From Spirochaeta sp. (GTDB lineage: Bacteria > Spirochaetota > Spirochaetia > DSM-27196 > Alkalispirochaetaceae): a DNA stretch of 10,513 bases. The number at the start of each line of letters is the position of its first letter. The first letter of the stretch is position 1. The position numbers and the translations under genes are program-made. The stretch covers positions 1-10,513 of the forward strand of contig SKHA01000175.1 in NCBI GenBank assembly GCA_007117185.1, in the 5' to 3' direction. Below, one piece after another: positions 6,100-10,513 of this stretch. A model generated the notes under the pieces. The model saw nothing but the letters and a program-made list of their open reading frames with translations. It was not told where the DNA came from and searched no databases.

Positions 6100-7327
6100 A
6101 GTTCTGGGGAATGTCGACGCAGAAAGTGAGGTTATCCTGATCAGCAAGGGAAAACTCTCGAGTCATGGTGCGGCAGATCCGGCCGGTAGCCCGGGAGAGG
6201 TACGGGTCGGTGAGGTACTGACGCTGATCGAGGGCATCCGGACCGTAGCAGTATTCCTTGAGGCGATGGCTCTCGCCGCTGACCGAGGGTCTGAACAGGG
6301 GGTGGTCCTGTTTGACCGGGGGGCCCGAGGCGAAGATCGTCTCGGTCACCTGGATCCCTCCTCCGTCCAGGAGATACACGCATTCGACCTGGTCAACGGC
6401 GGCGATCCACTCCTGGAGTTTCCCGCTGACATCTTCAAGGGGTACGGTGGGCAGGCTGGCGATGAGCGAATCCACCTGCTCTTCCAGCTCCTGCCGTTGC
6501 CGCCGGGCGCGCAACAGGCTGTCCGCCAGATCGCTTCGGAGCTGCTCCATCATTCCCGGGGCATTCTGGCTCTGCTTCTGCAGCATCGCCTGGACGCTGG
6601 GGGCCGGGCGGCCCAGGAGAAACCCCTGTCCCAGCTGAACCCCCTCGCGGGTACAGACCAGCAGGTCCTGGTAGTCTTCAAGCCCCTCGGCGAGACTCAT
6701 CGCGCCGATCGTCTGGGCCAGATAGACGATGGACCGCAGAACCGAACGTTTCAGCGGGTCGGTGCTGACCGAGCTGACGATAGAGCGGTCGATCTTGATG
6801 ATGTCCGGACGGACAAGGGCCACACGCTCCAGATTGGAGTGTTCCGTGCCGAAGTCGTCCAGGGTGATGAGAAATCCGTTGTCCCGGTTGCGCACCGCAA
6901 AGCGCTGCAGCTCGCTGGTGAGCTCCACTGCGGACTCCACAATCTCCAGGGAGACCCGTTCCGGTGGAACCCCCGCATCTTCCACCGAAGCCAGAATGCG
7001 CCCCGGGTCAAGGCCGGCGTGGTCCAGCAGACGCGAGGAGAAGTTGATGAACAGCAGCAGCTCCCCGGGGAGCTTCGGCAGTTCCTTCCGGAACGCGTGC
7101 AGCGCAGTGTCTCGAGCGTCCCGTTCAAGCTCCAGGAGGCACCCCCGGGTCTCGGCCTCGGCGAAGAGGATCGCCGGTGAGAGGAGGGATGTGTCCGTCA
7201 GGACAGGGCGCAGCAGCGCTTCGCAACCGATGACCGCGCCAGAGCGGAGGTTGACCAGGGGTTGGAAATAGCTGCTCAGGTATGATACGGAGAGATCCGC
7301 GAGCGTATGCCGGTATAGTTCATTCAC
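6098..7327 (-). CDS. EAL-domain cyclic-di-GMP phosphodiesterase with C-terminal PAS/Cache-like sensor (YkuI-like layout)
   Basis: The product has 409 residues and no membrane segment. The EAL domain (about 15-250) keeps the catalytic set: EALLR (E36), FINFS (N95), SLEIVE (E128), LDDFG (D157, D158), IKID (K178), EGLE (E214) and GQGFLLG (Q234). It should hydrolyse cyclic-di-GMP to pGpG. A coiled-coil-like helix (about 260-290) leads to a C-terminal domain with YLTDPYLSRATGRICRTM, typical of PDC/PAS-like sensors. The order and total length match Bacillus YkuI, whose C-terminal domain is PAS-like. The GTG start at 7327 overlaps the end of the oxidoreductase gene by eight bases, and a GGAG sits ten bases upstream. 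Lowering cyclic-di-GMP would generally favour motility, which fits the chemoreceptor-like gene further down the operon. Confidence 0.9.
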   Translation of the reverse strand: MNELYRHTLADLSVSYLSSYFQPLVNLRSGAVIGCEALLRPVLTDTSLLSPAILFAEAETRGCLLELERDARDTALHAFRKELPKLPGELLLFINFSSRLLDHAGLDPGRILASVEDAGVPPERVSLEIVESAVELTSELQRFAVRNRDNGFLITLDDFGTEHSNLERVALVRPDIIKIDRSIVSSVSTDPLKRSVLRSIVYLAQTIGAMSLAEGLEDYQDLLVCTREGVQLGQGFLLGRPAPSVQAMLQKQSQNAPGMMEQLRSDLADSLLRARRQRQELEEQVDSLIASLPTVPLEDVSGKLQEWIAAVDQVECVYLLDGGGIQVTETIFASGPPVKQDHPLFRPSVSGESHRLKEYCYGPDALDQRQYLTDPYLSRATGRICRTMTREFSLADQDNLTFCVDIPQN

Positions 7328-8327
7328 CGCTTACCATCTCCATTTTTTCAGAATCGAGACTCTTCTGAACCGCATCCATGAACGCCAGGTCCGCCAGCGC
7401 CTCCCGGCGGTGATAGATGCCCGGGCTGCCTGAGGGCAGGGCGTCGGCTATCTCCTGCCACATCGCAACGCTCTCCTGGTGCCACGGCACCGGTATGGAT
7501 TTCACCGGCTGGTCGGCGCCGTTTCGTCTCAGCGTCACCTCCCGGTCGGTAACGGTGACCACCCCCTCCGTACCGTGAATGACGAAGTGGTTACCCTGAA
7601 GCCCCAGGGACGATGAATGGCTGAAGACGCCGTGGACGGCGCCGGGGTAACGGATCACCATGGACAGCTGGTCAACATCTCCAAAGGTCTCCCGCAGGGA
7701 CTGTCCGGCGGCGAACACCGCCTCAGGGGGCCCGAAGAGCATCTGCAGCAGCGCCACCTCGTGAATACCCCCGTCAAAAAAGTTACCCAGGGGGTAGTCA
7801 GGGACCTGGCGCCAGGGGGTGGAGCCAAAGCCACCGGTGCTGTCGTTGGCCACATCGATCTGAACGTGAACCGCCCGTTCGAACGCCACCGGCCGCCCCG
7901 CCGCGCCCTGGCGAAACAACCCCTTTACCACCGGAATCAATGACTTGTGGGGATGCTGCTCAAGAATATACAGCGTTCCCTGGCTGCGCTTCTCCACCTC
8001 GAAGAGCTCCCGGGCTTCAGCAAGGGAACGGGCGACCGGTTTTTCCACGATCGCGTGTTTTCCTGCCTCCAGGACGAGAAGCGCCATCGGCGCGTTCAGG
8101 TGTATGGGGGTGAGAATCACCACCGCCTGCACTTCAGGATCCGCGATCAGCGCTGCAGCGTCGCTGTACGCCGTAGCCTGCGGGTACGACTCGCCGGCCA
8201 GTTTGCGATTTTCCGGTGATCGCGCCGCGTAGGCGGCGACGGGGAGCTCCTGTGCGAGGGTTGAGAGAATCTCCCGGTGGGTTCGTTGCCAGATCAGTCC
8301 GGGGCCGATGATTCCTGTCTTGGTCAT
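7320..8327 (-). CDS. Gfo/Idh/MocA-family NAD(P)-dependent oxidoreductase
   Basis: The product has 335 residues. An N-terminal Rossmann fold begins TKTGIIGPGLIW and contains VVILTPIHLNAP. The family EKP motif (95-97, in HAIVEKPVA) follows, and the C-terminal alpha/beta domain carries DGGIHEVALLQMLFG with the usual active-site histidine (H189). Members oxidise or reduce sugars, inositols and related polyols with a nicotinamide cofactor. The substrate cannot be read from sequence. The start ATG at 8327 was preferred over ATG 8339. The product then begins like its relatives, and a candidate -10 box (8340-8335) contains the 8339 ATG, so that codon would probably not be transcribed. It appears to be the first gene of the long minus-strand operon. 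Confidence 0.88.
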   Translation of the reverse strand: MTKTGIIGPGLIWQRTHREILSTLAQELPVAAYAARSPENRKLAGESYPQATAYSDAAALIADPEVQAVVILTPIHLNAPMALLVLEAGKHAIVEKPVARSLAEARELFEVEKRSQGTLYILEQHPHKSLIPVVKGLFRQGAAGRPVAFERAVHVQIDVANDSTGGFGSTPWRQVPDYPLGNFFDGGIHEVALLQMLFGPPEAVFAAGQSLRETFGDVDQLSMVIRYPGAVHGVFSHSSSLGLQGNHFVIHGTEGVVTVTDREVTLRRNGADQPVKSIPVPWHQESVAMWQEIADALPSGSPGIYHRREALADLAFMDAVQKSLDSEKMEMVSGE

Positions 8328-8334
8328 GATATCA

Positions 8335-8364
8335 AGCATACAACCAAATCGCGCCGGTTGCCAA
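8335..8364 (-). promoter_or_regulatory. Candidate promoter of the minus-strand operon
   Basis: TTGGCA (8364-8359) and TATGCT (8340-8335) are separated by 18 bases on the minus strand. The -10 box ends seven bases before the ATG at 8327, so the message would be leaderless or nearly so. No Shine-Dalgarno sequence lies upstream of that ATG. Confidence 0.4.
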
Positions 8365-8384
8365 AGGGACGGCGCGGGTATAGC
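8358..8384 (+). promoter_or_regulatory. Candidate divergent promoter of the acyl-CoA ligase gene
   Basis: TTGCCA (8358-8363) and TATAGC (8379-8384) are separated by 15 bases, which is short. The -35 box overlaps the minus-strand -35 box almost completely, within the core TTGCCAA. The -10 box ends eight bases before the ATG at 8393. No ribosome site precedes that ATG. Confidence 0.35.
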
Positions 8385-8392
8385 TTATATAT

Positions 8393-9967
8393 ATGGATAC
8401 TCCGCAAACGACTCGGGAACTGGTACATGAGAGCGTTCGTCGCTTCGGCGACGGGATCGCCTTTCGGACGATACATCAGGAAGGAGTGTCCTTCGCGGCG
8501 ATGGGTTGCGCCGTGGCGGGGATCCGCCGCCGTCTCGCGCTGCTTGGGGTAGAGCCGGGTGATCGGGTTCTGCTGCTCAGCGAAAGTCAGCCTGCCTGGC
8601 CGGCGGCGTACCTGGGCATCACCAGCTTCGGCGCCCGGGTCGTCCCGGTGCTTACCGAGTTCATCCCCGAAGACGTGATCTCCATTCTTGACCATTCCGA
8701 GGCGTCGGTGTGCATTCTCAGCCGCAAGCACCGGGAACGGCTGGGTACCCTGATGGACGGAAAGCAGGCCACGGTGGTCATTCTGGAAGATCTCTTCGCC
8801 GAGGCCCTGGCTGCCGGTGCGAATGACGGCGAGGACCAGCTGCCGGCCCTAACCAAAGATGACGTTGCCGCGATCATCTATACCTCCGGAACTACCGGGC
8901 ACTCCAAGGGGGTTGTCCTCACCCACGGCAATATCCTCTCCAACGTCTTTGCCTCGGACACGTTTGCAGGGGTGCAGCCCGGAGAGGAGATGCTCTCCCT
9001 CCTGCCCCTTGCCCACACCTACGAGTGCACCCTGGGGATGTTGCTCCCCTTCGCCATGGGGGCCACGGTGAACTACCTGGACCGGACCGTCTCGCCGTCG
9101 GTGCTGCTGAAGGCGCTTGAGCTGGTGAAACCGCACCTGGTGCTGGCGGTGCCGCTACTGATAGAGAAGACGGTGCGGGCCAAGGTGATGCCCAAGCTGA
9201 ACAAGCCCCCGGTGAAGTACCTGCGGCGGATTCCCGGGCTGGGTGGGGTGATCTACCGCGCTGCCGGAAAGAAACTGGTGGCTGCGTTCGGCGGTCGGCT
9301 TCGTTTCTTCGGGATCGGTGGGGCACCCCTGGCGGCGGACGTGGAAGACGTCCTGTTCCGCAGCGGCTTTCCCTACGCCATCGGCTACGGTCTCACCGAG
9401 ACGGCGCCCCTTCTTGCCGGAACCAGCCCGGGGGCCAACACCCGGCGGTCCACCGGTACGGTGGTGCCCGGCGTTGAGGTGCGGATACGGGACGGTGAGA
9501 TCCAGGCGCGGGGGCCCAACATCATGCAGGGGTACTACCGCAACGAGGAACAGACCAGCGAGGTCTTCACCGACGACGGCTGGTTTCGTACCGGCGACCT
9601 CGGAGAGTTCGATGCGGAAAATCGACTGTACGTGAAGGGACGGATCAAGACGGTGATCATCGGCTCCAGCGGTGAGAACATCTACCCCGAGGCGATCGAG
9701 GCGGTGATCAACCAGTTTACCGGTGTTGTGGAGTCCCTGGTGCTGGAGAAGGGGGGGCGCCTGGTGGCCCGGGTGCTGCTGGACTACGAGCAGCTGGCCG
9801 CGCAGTACCGGGAGTACGCCGACAACGCCGGCCAGTATCTGGAGAAAGTGCGTCGTCAGGTCAACGAGAAGATGAGCACCTTTTCCCGCCTCACCGAGCT
9901 GGTGGAGCAGTCCGAACCGTTCGAAAAGACTCCGACGATGAAGATCAAGCGCTTCCGTTACTATTGA
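8393..9967 (+). CDS. Long-chain fatty acid-CoA ligase (AMP-forming, ANL superfamily)
   Basis: This 524-residue enzyme would activate a fatty acid with ATP to an acyl-adenylate and then to acyl-CoA. The core motifs are in order: the P-loop YTSGTTGHSKGV (163-174), LPLAHTYE (205-211), YGLTE (332-336), GWFRTGD (396-402), the hinge region GRIKTVIIGSSGENIYP, and the C-terminal TPTMKIKR whose K517 sits at the catalytic lysine position. The layout and the SSGENIYPEAIE hinge fit long-chain acyl-CoA synthetases better than acetyl-CoA or peptide synthetases. Exact chain length is unknown. Transcribed away from the amidase operon, it could activate fatty acids released by that enzyme. No Shine-Dalgarno sequence precedes the start, so leaderless translation is likely. 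The stop codon lies inside the -35 box of the next gene. Confidence 0.92.
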   Translation: MDTPQTTRELVHESVRRFGDGIAFRTIHQEGVSFAAMGCAVAGIRRRLALLGVEPGDRVLLLSESQPAWPAAYLGITSFGARVVPVLTEFIPEDVISILDHSEASVCILSRKHRERLGTLMDGKQATVVILEDLFAEALAAGANDGEDQLPALTKDDVAAIIYTSGTTGHSKGVVLTHGNILSNVFASDTFAGVQPGEEMLSLLPLAHTYECTLGMLLPFAMGATVNYLDRTVSPSVLLKALELVKPHLVLAVPLLIEKTVRAKVMPKLNKPPVKYLRRIPGLGGVIYRAAGKKLVAAFGGRLRFFGIGGAPLAADVEDVLFRSGFPYAIGYGLTETAPLLAGTSPGANTRRSTGTVVPGVEVRIRDGEIQARGPNIMQGYYRNEEQTSEVFTDDGWFRTGDLGEFDAENRLYVKGRIKTVIIGSSGENIYPEAIEAVINQFTGVVESLVLEKGGRLVARVLLDYEQLAAQYREYADNAGQYLEKVRRQVNEKMSTFSRLTELVEQSEPFEKTPTMKIKRFRYY

Positions 9968-9993
9968 CCGCTCCGGGAGCGCGCCTTTATAAT
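9964..9993 (+). promoter_or_regulatory. Strong sigma70-type promoter of the substrate-binding protein gene
   Basis: TTGACC (9964-9969) and a perfect TATAAT (9988-9993) are 18 bases apart. The -35 box contains the TGA stop of the ligase gene. Transcription should begin near 10000, giving a leader of roughly 28 bases that carries a good ribosome site. The substrate-binding protein is therefore probably transcribed independently of the ligase. Confidence 0.7.
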
Positions 9994-10022
9994 CTCCTTT
10001 CGGCATATTTATCGAAAAGGAG
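9994..10022. repeat. Imperfect palindrome at the transcription start, possible operator
   Basis: CTCCTTTCG (9994-10002) and CGAAAAGGAG (10013-10022) form an inverted repeat with one extra base and a 10-base AT-rich centre. It begins directly after the -10 box, covers the predicted transcription start, and its right arm includes the ribosome site AAGGAG (10017-10022). A dimeric repressor could bind here. Only the symmetry is seen; the role is inferred. Confidence 0.4.
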
Positions 10023-10027
10023 TGTAT

Positions 10028-10513
10028 ATGCGAACAAAAAAACGAGTTGTCCTGTTTCTGGCGGTGATGATGGTGGTTGCCCTTGCGGCGGCGCCGGTCT
10101 TCGCCAGTGGTGCTGCTGAGGCCCGCGGCCCCAGAGACACCATCACCATTGCGATCGGCGCGGAGCCGGAATCGCTGGATCCGGTGCGGATGACCTCTGC
10201 ACCGGCAGCCACCGTGGGCGAGCACATCATCGAGCGCCTCATCTATATGGAAGAGGATGGAACGCTGACCCCCATGCTGGCCACCAGCTGGTCCGCCAAC
10301 GCTGACAGCACCGTCTGGACCTTCGAGATCCGCCGGGGTGTCACCTTCCACGACGGCACACCGTTGACCGCGGAAGCGGTGCGGATGAATCTGGCACGGT
10401 TCGTCAACCCCGAGGTTGGCGCGGCGTACCGCTTCCTGCTGGGAAGCGTCCAGGAGATCGTTGCAACCGGTGACTACACCCTGCAGATCCGCCTGGCCCA
10501 GCCCTTTGCTCCC
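10028..10513 (+). CDS. ABC-transporter substrate-binding protein, family 5 (peptide/nickel type), N-terminal part, cut by window edge
   Basis: The first 162 codons are present. The ATG at 10028 follows AAGGAG after five bases. A Sec signal peptide (MRTKKRVVLFLAVMM, then hydrophobic residues to PVFA) probably ends after A26. There is no lipobox cysteine, so the protein would be free in the periplasm. The mature part has family 5 hallmarks: TITIAIGAEPESLDPV near the start, and TVWTFEIRRGVTFHDGTPL followed by TAEAV. Such proteins deliver oligopeptides, dipeptides, nickel chelates or other small ligands to a permease, whose genes probably lie to the right. The ligand cannot be told from this half. 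Its own promoter suggests control separate from the ligase. Confidence 0.92.
   Translation, partial: MRTKKRVVLFLAVMMVVALAAAPVFASGAAEARGPRDTITIAIGAEPESLDPVRMTSAPAATVGEHIIERLIYMEEDGTLTPMLATSWSANADSTVWTFEIRRGVTFHDGTPLTAEAVRMNLARFVNPEVGAAYRFLLGSVQEIVATGDYTLQIRLAQPFAP

Noticed and set aside
6082..6147. Longer amidase start at an in-frame TTG at 6147
   Set aside because: It would overlap the EAL gene by 50 bases with no ribosome site, while the ATG at 6081 follows an AAGGAG that overlaps the EAL stop.
9969..9981. Hairpin CGCTC-CGG-GAGCG after the ligase stop as a terminator
   Set aside because: The stem is only five pairs, no real T-run follows, and it sits in the spacer between the -35 and -10 boxes of the next gene. 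A weak role cannot be excluded.
9994..10022. Palindrome acting as a hairpin that hides the ribosome site
   Set aside because: The predicted transcription start near 10000 leaves most of the left arm out of the message, so a DNA operator is the better reading. It would be revived if transcription starts further upstream.
9155..10351. Long open frame of 398 codons on the minus strand
   Set aside because: It runs antisense through the end of the ligase, a strong plus-strand promoter and the signal peptide of the substrate-binding protein. Its product has no family motif.

Overview
The window is GC-rich, gene-dense bacterial DNA with no stretch over 300 bases lacking a gene. I see no tRNA, rRNA, insertion sequence, prophage or CRISPR array. 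Several traits suggest a free-living spirochaete of the Spirochaeta/Alkalispirochaeta type: a glutaredoxin next to a ferredoxin-thioredoxin reductase catalytic chain, soluble sensor proteins, spirochaete-style secreted and lipoprotein leaders, and heavy use of stop/start overlaps. That placement is an inference, of moderate to low confidence.

Layout. From about 8327 down to the left edge, every gene lies on the minus strand. In transcription order they are: a Gfo/Idh/MocA-type oxidoreductase (8327-7320), a cyclic-di-GMP phosphodiesterase with an EAL domain and a C-terminal sensor (7327-6098), an amidase-signature hydrolase resembling plant fatty acid amide hydrolases (6081-4369), a small conserved hypothetical protein (4372-3983), a PAS/HisKA_2 sensor kinase with an eroded ATPase domain (3981-2839), a small lipoprotein (2842-2414), an RluA-family pseudouridine synthase with an alanine-glycine repeat (2417-1671) and a soluble MCP-like protein with a C-terminal Cache-type sensor (1631-555). 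Four junctions overlap, three of them as ATGA, and the others are short, so these eight genes probably form one operon. After a 58-base gap with its own candidate promoter come a glutaredoxin (496-188) and the start of ftrB (178 to the edge).

A 65-base divergent intergenic region (8328-8392) separates this operon from the plus-strand genes. These are a long-chain acyl-CoA ligase (8393-9967) and, behind a strong sigma70-type promoter, the 5' part of a family 5 ABC-transporter substrate-binding protein (10028 to the edge). The candidate divergent promoters share overlapping -35 boxes and place both start codons at or next to the predicted transcription starts.

How the genes may work together. 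The amidase could release fatty acids from acyl amides and the divergent ligase could activate them as CoA esters. The operon also encodes three soluble signalling proteins (EAL, HisKA_2, MCP-like), none with a membrane segment, which would sense intracellular cues. The co-occurrence is seen in the sequence. A shared lipid-amide sensing and use function is a hypothesis. The glutaredoxin/FTR pair looks like a separate ferredoxin- or thiol-linked redox module.
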